The notes under the pieces were generated by a model. That model was given only the letters and a program-made list of their open reading frames with translations. It was not told where the DNA came from and did not search any database. A stretch of DNA of 64,000 nucleotides from Zygnema cylindricum (lineage: Eukaryota > Streptophyta > Zygnematophyceae > Zygnematales > Zygnemataceae), in assembly GCA_037447655.1 (NCBI GenBank), contig JBBHKE010000140.1, positions 268,336-332,335 on the forward strand, in the 5' to 3' direction. Positions 45,401 to 57,470 of the stretch are shown here, in pieces; positions within the stretch are counted from its first letter, which is position 1; the number at the start of each line of letters is the position of its first letter. The position numbers and the translations under genes were made by a program.

Positions 45401-47017
45401 AATGTTGCAAGAAAAATAGGTTAATAACAAGGTAACAGAGCTATCTCATCCGGATGAACCTCAGACTTATGGAGAGGCGATGAATTGCCCAGAAAGCAAC
45501 CAGTGGAAGACAACCATAAATGAGGAGATAACCTCACTTATAGCAGCTAATACTTGGGAGCAAGTGGATTGTCCACCAAACCGAAAACCAATCGGTTGTA
45601 AATGGGTGTTCAAATTACCTAGATAACACTATTGAGCGCTACAAGGCCCGGTTTGTGGCCAAAGGATTTACACAAAAAGAGGGAATTGACTACGAGGAAA
45701 CCTTTGCCCCGGTCGCTCGATTTCCCTCCGACCGCATACTTCTCAGGGTGGCAGCAGCGCAAGACATCGAGGTGCACCAGATGGACATCAAGACAACCTT
45801 TTTGCAAGCAGAATTGGAAGAGGAGATCTTCATGCGACAACCCGAAGGATTTGTGGAACAAGGAGAGGAGAGTAAGGTATGTTGGCTGATTAAATCAATG
45901 TATAGTTTGAAACAGTCGCCCCGACTATAGAATAAAAAGCTTGATGCGTTTTTTACCGGTCTGGGATATATCCAAATCAGCTCAGATCACTCAATCTATG
46001 TTTTAAAAGATGAGGAATGTGTTGTTTTTAATGTAATTTGTTTTGATAATTTGCTTGTTTAAGTTAATAAATGGACAATATTAATAAGCTGAAAACGGAT
46101 CTTAAAGGGAGATTTGAGATGAAAGATAAAGGGGAGGTAAGATATATTTTGGGAATTTAAGTAGATAGAGCCGATAAAGAAAGATTATAAGACTAACTGA
46201 GAAAAAAACAATAGAGAACATATTGGAAATGTTTCACATGGATAAGGCTAATAGTTTTACAATTCCAATGGAGTTGAAGAAGGGAAGTGAGGGGAGTGTG
46301 GAAGAAGGAGTCATAATCTAAGACGAGGAATTAGGTCCTAAAGAATAGAAGTACATGCAAACTATTCCTTGCATGCAAGTAGTGGGAAGCCTAATCTATT
46401 TTATGAATTGTACACGGCCGGATTTAGCTGCAGCTGTAGGAGTGATGAGTAGAAGTCTAAATGCTCCCACTAAGAGAGATTAGGAGACAGCTAAGAGAGT
46501 CCTTAGATATTTGATAAGAAGTAGGGATCTATGGTTGCATTTGGGTGGGGGGAATACTGAAATCACTACTTGGAGTAATGCTAGTTATGCTGCTGCTCCG
46601 ATGACGAGCAGTACTTCTGGATATGTATTATATATGGGTGATGGGGCTTGTTGCTGGAGAAGCAAACAACATAAGGTTATTGGTCAGTCCACTATGGAGG
46701 CTGATTATATGGCCTCCTGCTCTTCTAATAAAGAATTGATGTGGGTCAAGTCTTTGCTCGGTGAGCTTCGTCACCTTAAGATTGGTGTGCAGAATGTTTT
46801 CTGTGATAATGAGGCAGCAATCGCTATTGCTGCCAATCCTAAACATCATTTTACAGCCAAACAAATGGACATTAGACTCAGTTTTGTTAGAGAGAAGGTA
46901 GAACACAAAATATTCAGTTTAGAGTACAATCCAGATAGGGAGATGGTAGTAGATATAATGACCAAACCTGTGCTTTCTCCTAAGCTTATTTTTCTGCAGG
47001 GAGAAGTGTGGTCTTAA
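42464..47017 (+). pseudogene. Copia gag-pol, decayed
   Basis: Follows copy 1 throughout. Gag N-terminus is at 42464 (Trp intact where copy 1 has TAG), the Gag core at 43179-43442, and the knuckle at about 43583 (CHFCKKPRHYM, last Cys lost to an indel). Protease reads VDSSAS instead of VDSGAS near 43843, losing the catalytic Gly. Integrase is at 44166-44836, with LVHTDIWGP kept and RSDNGGEY altered to RIANGGEY, losing the second catalytic Asp. RT is at 45655-46100, where the YVDDLL region reads as damaged CFDNLL. RNase H is at 46511-47017 (STMEADYMA intact). Many stops look like C-to-T or G-to-A changes. Not functional. Confidence 0.92.
42735..42990 (-). mobile_element. Ty3/gypsy RNase H fragment inserted in copia gag
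   Basis: Read on the minus strand, LLYTNWSRFGLGAVLAQLDD, VVAYASRSNNRAEENNSS, WELLAAVWAIQHFKP and, after a frame change, LYGVHFTLITDSK are the conserved order of a gypsy RNase H. Copia sequence resumes on both sides (compare 63301-63360). It is far too short to be an autonomous insert. Confidence 0.85.
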
Positions 47018-47046
47018 ATTGAAGCCTGACTAGAAAATAAGGGGAG

Positions 47047-48078
47047 TGTAGAAACTAAATGTTTTATTTGTTTTTTCTAGGCAAAGAGCAGAAAAGAAGC
47101 AGAGGCAGTCTGCCTCTAACTCCTCTCTCCAACTCCCATACTTGTCGCAGTCACTAAAGGTTGGAGAGGAAGCTAGAGCCATGGTTGCCCATGCTGTCCA
47201 GAGGTAGACAGGTAGTACTTTGGTAAGTTTATCAAAAGGGACTTGACGGACCCAGGATTTGATCGTGGTACCTGCTGCCCGTCAAGTCAAGTAGTAGCCA
47301 GTAGCTTTATCCTATTAGTCTAGGATCAGTGGTAAGGTATAAAGGGTTTCATAAATATTTATAGATGTATTTGTAGGCGATTTTATTCATTGGCGCGAAA
47401 CAATTTTGACATAGATACAATTCTTGTAAAACATACGGTGTAATGTACTCCACGAAACTAATACCGCGCATTTGTTTCGACGGCGAAACAAATATCGCGC
47501 ATCTATTTTTGACGGCTAGACTTAAAAGTTGATCTTGATCGAACGAACGGAATAGATGCGGAGATCGGGGAATGGGCACTTTGGCGATATTCGATCATTT
47601 CGATGTCAATTGACACGTGGCACAATCACATTGGCTTGCGGCATCTCCGGAGAATACCGGAGTGAATCCAGATATGGCAAAGGTGGACATTTTGGCCATG
47701 TCGTACGATGGTCGTACAAAAAGTACAACGATACCTGTACTTTTTTGTACGACACACTAATCTGATTGGTGTCGTACTCTAGTAGTATTGGGTTTAGAGA
47801 GGGATTTAGGACTTAGAAAATTTGGTAGGTAGACCCCTCTCTCCCAAAGAGCTTCTGTAAAATAGGTCATTTTTGACCGTTCATAACTTACTGCTCAGGG
47901 GAGCAAATTCAGAGATTCATTTTGCTATCGACTCATGGGAGTCTTGTCTTCACAAAGTTAGACTTTTTATTTTTTAGGGTGAGAGTTATTCTTGTGAAAA
48001 CTCAAAAGGGTTAGGGTTATCCTAGGGGCTTCGAGTGAGCTGCCTACTCTTAGGGCCAATGGAGGTCTCACAATTTCA
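47047..48078 (+). repeat. 3' LTR of copia copy 2 (1032 bp)
   Basis: Starts TGTAGAAACTAAATG after the purine tract and ends GTCTCACAATTTCA. It has one copy of the segment that is doubled in the 5' LTR. Clearly more diverged from its partner than the LTR pair of copy 1. Confidence 0.88.
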
Positions 48079-48140
48079 AGGAGGAAGGGAGGGAGGGATG
48101 TTGGGAGGGAGAGAGGGATGTTGGGAGGGAGAGAGGGATG
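48079..48140 (+). repeat. GGGA microsatellite after copia copy 2
   Basis: AGGAAGGGAGGGAGGGATG followed by a repeated GTTGGGAGGGAGAGAGGGAT word. Together with 41240-41290 it shows that the element lies within a purine-rich tract. Confidence 0.8.
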
Positions 48141-48667
48141 TAGGTGTTGTTCTAAAACCATTGGTGTAGGTGGAGGAGTAGTAGTAGTTGTAAAAGTTGA
48201 CATGATACACTCTCAAAAGCTATCAAGAATCCTACGAAACAAATGCTTTCAAATGTTCAACAAATCTTATACAAGCATTTGAACTTCACAAAACTCTATC
48301 TTAATATTGAGCAATATAAACACTGTTAACTGCCAATGTTTGAGTACAATTGACCCAACAATGCTCAAGATAGAATACTCAAAAGTTTCCCAAAAACTGT
48401 TTGTAGTTTTACTACTTGGAAGTATGGATACATAAAATGCTCTAAGTCCTCAGTCTTATACTCGCAGCGAGTATCTACTCAGTGTTGTAGTGCCGACACA
48501 TGTATACCTGAGAGGTACCTCCTAAATCAATTTTCCTAGTGAGATCTATGTATTCCTAATCCCGCCAATACCACCGTATAGTCAGTATTACTCAGAATCT
48601 ATACTAAGTGATTGTACAAATACTTGCCAGCTAAGTCACTTGTGATACTCTTATGAATCTCTTCCGT
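48141..48667. other. Unassigned intergenic DNA
   Basis: No gene or element recognised. Several GTATCTACTC / TACCTGAGAGGTACC words, no domain. Confidence 0.35.
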
Positions 48668-48905
48668 TGATTTGATTCATATCAATTGCAGCTGCGTTGT
48701 TCCGTACCGATTCACATTCATATTACCCGCGATTGCATTGTCCCGTACCGAATCATATCCAAGATAATTGCAGCTGCGTTGTGCGTACGGATCATATCCA
48801 AAATAACCGCAGCTACGTTGTCATGTCTGGGTCGTAACTGAGTTGTTCTGTTTGCGTCGCAGCTTCGTTGTTCTATTTGCATCACAATTGCGTTGTCCTG
48901 TACTG
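48668..48905 (+). repeat. Degenerate 40-45 bp minisatellite
   Basis: Words GCAGCTGCGTTGT and CCGTACCGAATCATATCC recur about six times with drift. Non-coding. Confidence 0.65.
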
Positions 48906-48910
48906 CACTC

Positions 48911-49014
48911 AAGTGATGACGCGTTTCTATGAGAAACTTACGCTACAATTTGTTGTTCTTGTAAGTGATGACGCGTTTCTATGTGAAACTTACGCTACAA
49001 TTTGTTGTTCTGAG
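48911..49014 (+). repeat. 52-bp tandem duplication
   Basis: AAGTGATGACGCGTTTCTAT at 48911 and 48963. The two units differ at only one or two positions. Confidence 0.9.
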
Positions 49015-49859
49015 ACAACTGCTGGCACTGAAGATGAAGAAGATGCAGCAGTAGTCATCGTAGAACAAATCAAGAGAGGAAGCTTCCACAAATACCGATG
49101 GCTGAACAACAACTTTGACAGACTAAAAATTTCGGAAAAACGATCCAATGGTCTTGAAAATTTTCCACATTGAAAATAGCATACAAAAGAACACACACAC
49201 AAAATTTCAATCAATTCCGCTCCCAGATCTGTGAGATATGAAGAAATGAAATTACATAAAACTGAGTGTACAGTTTTCATATCATTTGTTCCTAAAAATC
49301 AAATTCACTAAGTCCTACTTTTATACACCGAAACTACACTAAGCTGTACGGAGGCATTCCAGCCGTACATCTAACATTCTATCACAACAAATAATTCACT
49401 ATGAACAAAGTTCTATTCTACCAAATATTTACACCGAAGTTCAGACAACGTAAAGTGATAATGATCTAGTCACGCCTCGTAACTATTTGGTGGCGGCTGT
49501 CAGCGGTCCGATTAGAGGATTTGGCACCGTAGAACTGACTTCACGAAGTCCCGTGGTCCTGCCGAATTTCCGTACGTCCACGGAGGACATACTCACGCAT
49601 TCTCCAAAGTGACGACGCATGTCCCAAGTGTGAATGAATAGTGAACTCCCAACTTCACTGTCACACTAATTTTGGTAAGTACTGAACCGAACTCAACAAA
49701 AAATTGCTTAAGTCATGAACAGCTCTCTCTCCCTCACAGTTGAGGCATAGAGAGGACTAAATCTTTCTAAAAACAACACAAACTATTATCTTTCAACCGT
49801 CACACCAATTTGACGAAGAGGCGCATGTGAAATAATTAATGCACAGACGCGAGTCCGAA
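49015..49859. other. Unassigned intergenic DNA
   Basis: No domain in any frame. The 101-codon ORF at 48868-49173 spans the tandem duplication and is probably chance. Confidence 0.35.
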
Positions 49860-50422
49860 CCATGTAAATCTAATTGATCGGACGACCGTCGTTGCTACCC
49901 GCCACCCGGAATGAGTTTTTTGGCGGCCTTTGGAGATTGCGTTACGCGATGCCACGTGGCGCTACATTATTAGATACCGGAGAAGATGGGAGGAGAAACC
50001 ATGGCTCCTGATTTGATAGGCGTCACTTTGAAGGCCATATCGTACAATAACCATACAAAAAATACAATGGCCACAGTACCTTTTTGTACTATACCGTGTT
50101 CCTATTGGACTAGGGTTTAGTAGTAAGTAGACGTGAGTAGACAGACTAAGACTTAGTGAAATTTAGGTACCTCTCTCTAAGAGAGCTTGTAACTATAATG
50201 GTCATCTTTGACCAGCCATAACTTACTGCTCAAGGGAGCAAATTCAATGATTCTTTTTGCGTTTGGCTCAAGGGAGTCGGGTCCTCACAAGGGTGAGGGT
50301 GGTCATATATTTTTGTGCCTGGGTGGTACTTATTCAGTGGGAAAGTGAAAGAGGCAAATGTTATCTTAGAGGCTTTACATAGGCTGCCCATTTTGTGGGT
50401 CAATGGAGACCACGAAATTGCA
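49860..50422 (+). mobile_element. Copia LTR fragment
   Basis: Downstream two-thirds of an LTR of the same family: GCCACGTGGCGC, CCATAACTTACTGCTCAAGG and CAATGGAGACCACGAAATTG align with 41985-42459. The 5' third, primer-binding site and internal region are absent. Confidence 0.7.
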
Positions 50423-50423
50423 T

Positions 50424-50495
50424 TATTTATGGTGATAAAGTCAAAATTTGGGGTGACAGAATTAGCGTATATAACTCTAATTACGATTTGCAGTG
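50424..50495. mobile_element. Family A element, terminal fragment
   Basis: About 70 bases equal to the complement of the start of copy 4 (TATTTATGGTGATA, GTCAAAATTTGGGGTGAC), ending CGATTTGCAGTG followed by TA. It abuts the end of the LTR fragment. Confidence 0.7.
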
Positions 50496-50497
50496 TA

Positions 50498-50869
50498 CTT
50501 TTTTTCATAGACTCAAGATAAGAGAGAGAGTGTTAGGGTACGACCCCATGTACTTGTAACTTAGCGAACTTACTCTGTTTTTTAGCGCGGATCCGGCAAA
50601 CTCGGATTTTAGGTGTTTGTATGTGTTTACTCGAAATTGTTACTTAAGTTTGTGACGATTGTATACGGTGACAACGCCTGTGACGTCTGTCAACGTGTAC
50701 AATCTGTCTTGCCGCACCGTATTTTTCGAAACTTTTTGAAGTATCATAAGACACATCGTAATTTTTGAACACGCCTTTACGCAAACCTCTCTTGTCCGGC
50801 CGCCATGACTTCGCAGATTTTTCACCTTTAGGTGAAAAGACACTACACCATCGAGGCCCCTTAAAAAAA
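50498..50869. other. Unassigned intergenic DNA
   Basis: No gene or element recognised before the long inverted repeat. Confidence 0.35.
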
Positions 50870-51560
50870 ACCGTACAAGGTGCATGTGGACAAAAACGAA
50901 CAGCCCTGTACTTTTTTCAGTCGTCAAAAACATTTGAAAACTTTTCACAAGTGGAAATATGTTTTCCCATTAATGTAAACAGTTTTACTTTGTTTAAAAC
51001 ACATTGCGGATGTGGTTTATGATAAGTTTGAAGATGACGTGAAAGTGGGTCGAAAAAACACGACAAATTTTGTACATCCTAAATTCGACGATGACGCAAA
51101 TTGTACTCTACAAAATTGCGATTTCGTCGTGCGGTGCAACTTAGGCAGTATGGCGCTAAATTTTAAAGGAAAACGACAGGAAAAAACCAGTATTGAGGGT
51201 GCGTCTCTATGTGCCTAAGGGTTTTTTTCTATTGTTTTCTTGTAAAACTTAGAGCCGTACCGCGTAAATTTCAACCGCATATAAAAATAGAAAAAATGAG
51301 AAGTACATTTTGCGTCATCATCGAATTTAGGATGTACTTCATGTTGTCGTCTTGTGTTCTTTGACCCACGGCCATGACAGAAAAACATCATTTTCAAACT
51401 TTTATTAAAAACATAGGGAAGATGTGTTTTAAAACAAAGTATATTCGAAAAATAGGTAGGAACACTTATTCGGACGTGTAAAAACTTTTACACAAATTTA
51501 AAAAAATTCAAGCGACTGCCAAAGGTGCAGTATTCGTTTTTTTCTGTCCGTTTGCAACCA
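50870..51560. repeat. Long inverted repeat (hairpin) with coding-like arms, ~690 bp
   Basis: Arms of about 300 nt face each other around a centre near 51205. GTACATCCTAAATTCGACGA at 51072 pairs with its near-complement ending at 51337; ACTTTGTTTAAAACACAT at 50987 pairs with the sequence ending at 51440. Read outward to centre on each strand the arms encode related peptides (VHPKFDDDANCT and VHPKFDDDAKCT, then LNFKGKRQEK and SKFYKKTIEK). That is an inverted duplication of a once-coding segment. Its transcript would fold into a long imperfect hairpin. Confidence 0.75.
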
Positions 51561-52449
51561 TCAAAGTACACAATTTGTTTTGTTTTGTCGCGTTTTGTTC
51601 AGTACGGATTTTTCCATTCAGGGGTCTGAAAATTTTGATGCCATTTCACGAAATCGAGAGAAATCTCTAACGACGCCCTAGCAAGTCGCACACGCCGGCT
51701 CTCTCACGCAACCTCGCATTCTCTCCTTCAAATTACACTCTTCTTTATCTTGTCACGAGGCGGCTCTACGCTGACTGGTGGGAACCTGGAGAAAACAGTG
51801 AGTGTGCCGTTATTCAACCACTATCAAAGGTATTCAAGCACTTCTTTTGCTTTAAAAAAATGAAAACCCACAGTTATAGTGCTATGTTTTTTAACCCGAA
51901 AAAATAAGGGTAATAAGTCTAATTTATTATGTTGTTTCATTTGAAAAATTTACCACGTTTTTATAGGACCAGAATTACAAAAAAAAAACTATAATTATTG
52001 TGCCTAATATTTGTTCACTTCGTCACACTTAATCTACTGAGCAAATCGGTTATTCTAAAACTAGATTTTTATCATTATTATGATTTTTATTTTTATTTTT
52101 ATTTTTTTTCTCCAGAAGGAGTTAAAAAAAAAACTTGAATTAGGCGTGATTAAATCAAATATGAGAAAGGTTTTTCGAATTTGTATTTTTTTTCCCTTTT
52201 GAATTTGAACTCTTTGACGGCATTCAACGACACTATGTTATGTTTGCATTTTTGACGTTTCCCCCTCTCCCCACCCCCCTCGTTTTGTCTTTTACTCTCT
52301 CTCCCTCCCTCTCTTTTCCCCTGTCCCCATCTCCTCCATTTTCCCTCTCTATCTCTGTCTTTGTTGAAATCTTTGCTTCATCGATTAAATTTCCCACCTG
52401 CCGCGTGTTTCTCTGTTATTTTGGTTCTCATTTTTTTGATTTTTTTTAA
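51561..52449. other. Intergenic DNA with CT-rich stretch
   Basis: No gene recognised. 52258-52360 is pyrimidine-rich (CCCCCTCTCCCC, CTCTCTCCCTCCC). Confidence 0.35.
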
Positions 52450-54530
52450 TGTATGTTCTGGTTAGTAAAAAAATAATTTCATATTTTGATTTTTAACATT
52501 CTTCCTATTTGTTTATCTTATTTTTTTTATGTTTATGGTGAATTTAATTCCCCTATCTATTTTTTTTCCTTAGTTATTCCCGTAAATGTTTAAAACCTAT
52601 TGTTCAACTCTTAAATCTATGAATTGAGAGTCAATTTCCACCTAAGATTTGTTCAAATCATAGTCAAATATGGTCAAAATAAGTGTTAGTAATTTTAGAA
52701 ACCACTGATTTTTTTAACGATTTTAAGTATTGTTTGGTTATTAAGTTTTATTAAATTGTTTAAGTTTTAAACAGAACGTTATCACATTCAGCGATCATTT
52801 TTTGAGAGTATTAGTTTAAGATCAATGGTTAAAGACCAACTTTCAAATATTATTGTTTAAAGTTCAACTTTGAAGTCTTAATTGTGAACATTATTATTTA
52901 CTAAATGTTTAATTGTTATTGTTTTACTGCCATTCGTAAATCGATAAAAAATAAAATAAAAAATGAAACAGTAAATGGTCAATATTCCTTAGTCAATACT
53001 CATAAGTGAACCTTGTACTGCATACCAAATAAACTATTTTATCAGCCATGTGCAGTACCATATAAACCATTACTATTTTATCAACCATGTGCAGTACCAA
53101 ATAAACCATTTTATCAGCGATGTGCAGTAAAAGTCAATAGTGTTATGCAATTTGCACTTTTTGTTTTAATCTAGTTAATCTACTTTAGTTTATATTGTTT
53201 TATTCTAGCGAAAATCTTTTAATTTCTGCTTTTTTCTTTTCAAATGGAACAAGGCGTATTCACGACGCCACGGGTTTAAGATCATATGGTTATAATCGGA
53301 AACACTCGACAAATTTTTTGGCCCACCACATCCTGCTAAGAGAAAAGTATTTTCTTTTCTCATCTTTTTTTTCCTCATAACGTTAATCTCGATTGATGAT
53401 GATGTGTTTTGTAGTAATTTCAATCACAATTTTTTTTTCCCATGTTATACTATTTTACAATTTCTGATTTTTTTGCCTTTCTCCTTTATTGCTTAATTGT
53501 TTACTGTTTTACGGTTTGTCATTGTTTTCTACGTTACTATTTTAACTCTTGACTACTTCACTTTTTTGCCTGTTAACGTTATTTTTTACCGTTGTTTTCA
53601 GTTTTGCTGTTGTATCTTGTTTTACTAGTGTTTTGTTCACAGTGATGGTGTTTATTTATTTTTTACTGTTGTTTTCAGTTTTGCTGTTGTATCTTGTTTT
53701 ACTAGTGTTTTGTTCATAGTGATGGTGTTTACTGATATACCGCTTACTGCTATATTTTTTTACGGATTGCCTTTCTTCTTCATTTTTTTACTGTTCATTG
53801 TTTTCCTGCTGCACATTGTACCACTAGTTTACTGTTTTTTAGCTTTAATGTTTACTGTTTAAGGTTTTATGTTTTGCTTTGTTATTTAATGTTTATTGTA
53901 TGGTTTTCTATTTTGTTGTTGGCATATTGTTTTAGTGTTCTAATCCTTTTGTGCTTCACTGCTTCACCTTTACTATTATTACTTTTACTATTACTATTGA
54001 AATATATCGCCCATGGCTATTAGCATTGATCGTAGTAGTTCTCTAAAGACCTTTTTGGACTGAAAGTTATACGATTGTGGTTATGACACTAGTTTAGGGA
54101 GTACGTAAACCAGACAAGCCCATCTCCACTAAAACAACATAATTTATGTTTTTTTGACATTTATACTAATAAGTCATTTGCACCAATATCTATTGGCAGC
54201 GTCGTTTTGTTTATTTCTATTATAAAAAATGAATATTATACATCTCAAAGCAACCCTATTATTTTAATGAGCCTTATAATATTATCTTTACATTATGAGA
54301 ATTTAATATTTAATTTTTAATCACTTTTCTTAACACTTGAAAAGCACCTTATCTTCTGAAAACCACTTTATTGCATGATAATCAATATTGTGCTGCATTC
54401 GTAACCTCAATAAAAAATAAACAGGCCCAATGAGGGTGGGAAAATGATGGGTCTAAGTAGGTGAAGGAGGCGGATAGGACCATATTTTTATTTGCGACAA
54501 AACTTGCGAGGTTAGTTACAGTAGCTCAAT
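52450..54530. other. AT-rich gene-poor DNA with short tandem repeats
   Basis: T-rich throughout. 53030-53125 holds three ~40-bp units with AAATAAACCATTTTATCA and ATGTGCAGTACCA. 53583-53730 is a ~74-bp tandem duplication (GTTGTTTTCAGTTTTGCTGT). No coding signal. Confidence 0.5.
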
Positions 54531-54537
54531 AATAGTA

Positions 54538-54660
54538 TCACCTTTTTAAAGACAAGTGAGGGAGAGGAAGAGGGAGAGGTAGAGGGATAGGGCGAGAGAG
54601 GGAGAGGGAGAGGTGGAGAGGGAAAAAGAGAGGGAAAGAGAGAGAGAGAGGGGGAGAAAT
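54538..54660 (+). repeat. GA-rich tract
   Basis: AGGGAGAGGTAGAGGGATAG and GAGAGAGAGAGGGGGAGA-type purine sequence just left of the Harbinger ORF1 region. Confidence 0.8.
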
Positions 54661-54704
54661 TTCCCAACTATTATTGTTTTCTTTTTCCTTTACTTCAAAA
54701 AAAT

Positions 54705-56133
54705 ATGTCTGCAAATATGATGAATAACACCACGGGTTTACACACGAATGAAACAAGCGTTCGTTCAACGAATATAAAACCCTTTCCTCTATTATCATTT
54801 TTATCGGATGGACCATCGCCTTTTGTATTTATGTCTCCAGTTTCTCCCCTAAATGATGCCAATAGTTCTTTTACCCCAACCTCTTATTTCCCTGCATCCC
54901 TTACCCTTCCTATAATCTCCCCAAATGTTTTTAGAGCTTCCTTTGCCTCATCCTCTCACCCAACTAAACACGTGGAAGCTATTCAATGTTGCTCCAATTT
55001 TCCTCCACAATTATTCAAAACTTATACCCCTTTTTAAACACATTAAAAACGCCATTTCCACCATTGTGAAGTAGCGTAGTAGCTTCTTTACCTTCCCACC
55101 TTGTAATTGCATCTACTCATGCATTATCTCCCACCCAAACTCTTTCTTCACCCCAAACAAATGTTATGAGCCTTCAAAAATGTAAGAAAACAACTGGGAA
55201 GAAAATTGTTGTTGATGGGTTATCACTGGAAAAAGAAATAGTAGCCTAGGGAATGGAAATGAAAATTGGGAGCTTTACAAATAGGCTTTCTGAACGAGGC
55301 TAAGAAACAAGAATTTTACGAGAGCCCCAAGAAGAGTGTTAAGGCGAAGTTTGGTTCTAAAGCTGAAAAGTGGGAAACCATATCGGAAACGTTAAAAGAG
55401 AGGGGAGTTACACTTGATTGGAGTAAATGTGAAAAAAAAATGGAATAACTTGTCGAACGACTTCAAAAAAATTAGAGACTATAGTACAAGGAGTAGAGCT
55501 GCTACTTATTTCTCCATGAATAAAAAAGAGAGATCGAACAACAGATTGGCTACCTCTTTTTCCGAGACTTTGTTTTGTGAAATGGATAGTTGGATATTGA
55601 AGTGGGATATGGTGACCTCAAAAGTTACATGGGATACAGACGACGCACCTAGGGTTAACACGGATTTCGATGAGGAAAAAGATATAGTATTTTGAATCGA
55701 AATCCAAAAGATCATAGAGGTAACGAGAAGGGAACCAATGGAGAGAAACCGTCAGAAGAGGCTACATTTGAGAATGGAGAACAAGTGGGAGAAGAGAAGG
55801 GAACTGAAAAAAAGTAGAAGCGTTGGGTCCCCACCTCATAAAGATAAGTTCTCAACCGGTCGGAAGAAAAAAGGTGGGAGACAAGGTCAACAGGAAAATT
55901 CATCACTTCTCGCTCTAGAAGTCATTGAAAAGTTGGAGAAGACTTTTGAAAAATCGAACAATACGCAATTCGAGCATAAGAAAGAATCGAACAACATGCA
56001 ATTCGAGCAACAAAACATACTCATTAAGAAGCAATTTCAACAAAATAAAAAAGCAGTTGGAGATTTTAAAGAGATCGCCAATGGAGTAATGTCGGCAATT
56101 GCGACAAACATCGAAAGAATTATGAACGGATGA
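54705..56133 (+). pseudogene. PIF/Harbinger ORF1 (Myb/SANT-like DNA-binding protein), interrupted
   Basis: Four blocks in several frames. 54705-55037 is a Ser/Pro/Thr-rich N-terminus. 55266-55448 has KKSVKAKFGSKAEKWETISE and LKERGVTLDWSKCEKK, the trihelix/Myb-like fold used to bind the element ends. 55414-55695 (WNNLSNDFKKIRDY) continues it after a frameshift. 55738-56133 is a Lys/Glu/Gln-rich coiled region ending IERIMNG. Family knowledge: ORF1 assists the transposase in recognising the DNA ends and in nuclear import. Single-base indels and stops (for example TAG at 55245) make it non-functional as written. Confidence 0.75.
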
Positions 56134-56410
56134 TCCTGGATAGGTTTGGAATTGTTCCATTTGTTGGTAAGTAAAAAAAAAAATACCAAACATACGTTGT
56201 CACGGTTTAAAGGGTCGGAGCTCAAATCAGAATGTTTTGTGTCGCTTTTATGAATTTAAAAAAAAACTACTTACTTTTTGACGTAGAAAAATCAATGCTT
56301 GGAATAAATGGCTTTTATTACAAAATGTTTGATTTTGTATGCATGAAAAGTTAAGAGATTGCTCAAATTTTTTTTTTTTCTGTCACTTTTGTATTTGTTT
56401 AACACAATAT

Positions 56411-57060
56411 TTTGCTTTTCAAGGTAAACAAATTGATATTTGAAAATGATGGTTTTTATGGGTAATATTTTGGTTTCGTTTACATGTACATTTATTGGTT
56501 TTTTCTAATTTTCATATTTCCGTTTTTGTGTTGCTTTTTATTCGTTTAAAGCATTTTTTTGCTTTTCAAGGAAAACAAATTGATATTTGAAAACGATGGA
56601 TTTATGAGTAATGGTTTCGTTTAAAAGTACACTTATTCGTTTTTTCTGATTTTCATATTTTATGTTTTTATGTCGTTTTTTTATTCGTTTAAAGGATTTT
56701 TTTGCTTTTCAAGGAAAACAAATTGATTTTTGAAAAAGATGGTTTTTTTGCATTATGGTTTTGTTTACAAGTACACTTACTGGTTTTTTCTGATTTTCAT
56801 ATTTTCTGTTTTTGTGTCGTTTTTTATTCTTTTAAAGATTTTTTTTTCTTTTCAAGGAAAACAAATTGATATTTCAAAAAGATTATTTTGTATGCAGAAG
56901 CTTTTTGTTTCGTTTACATGTACAGTTAATGATTTTTTTTTATTTTCACATTTTCTGTTTTTGCGAGCTTTTGTGTTCGTTTAAAGCATTTTTTTGCTTT
57001 TCGAGGTAAACAAAATGATGATGGAAAATCTGGTTTTTATGAGGAAGCTTGGGTTTTCGA
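56411..57060 (+). repeat. ~145-bp tandem repeat between the Harbinger genes
   Basis: GCTTTTCAAGG starts recur at 56414, 56561, 56704, 56847 and 56996 (143-149 base period). Each unit has AAACAAATTGATATTTGAAAA and GTTTCGTTTACA. AT-rich, non-coding. Confidence 0.85.
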
Positions 57061-57470
57061 TTACTTGAAAATTTAATGGATTATAAAGTTTAAACCGCAT
57101 TTCTAATTAAAAAAATCCGTGAGGTAAACAAATATGTTTTTTGCCCAATAGTTGCTTGACAATTTACCACATTTTCCAAATTGACGATTTAAACACACAA
57201 ATGTTGAAATTTTCTATCACAATCCCGAATATCACAAAAAGCCAATAAAAATTAGTTCAACATTTGTATAACATATAAAGCAGTACATAGTTCGCTAACA
57301 TGTTTGTTTCAAATTTAAAACCGTAAAAATAATGAAGCGATCAATCAATTTCAACTTCAAATGTCGGATCCTCAATAAAATATCCAAGTTTTAAAATATG
57401 TCGAATAAATAAAGAGAAAAAAATGTCAAACAAAAAACTAAACACCTAAAGCGAACAACATCAACTATTT

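Larger units (their letters stand above)
41332..48078 (+). mobile_element. Ty1/copia LTR retrotransposon, copy 2, decayed
   Basis: Plus-strand relative of the element at 27477-33930. 5' LTR 41332-42459, primer-binding site 42460-42474, gag-pol 42464-47017 with many stops and indels, polypurine tract AAGGGGAG, 3' LTR 47047-48078. A gypsy-type fragment sits inside gag at about 42735-42990. No target duplication is visible. Confidence 0.92.

Noticed and set aside
42464-47017. TAG as a sense codon for Gln (variant genetic code)
   Set aside because: Stops in this copy fall at assorted residues. The 931-codon pol of copy 1 and the ANKZF1 exons use CAA/CAG for Gln and end at normal stops, so simple decay explains them.
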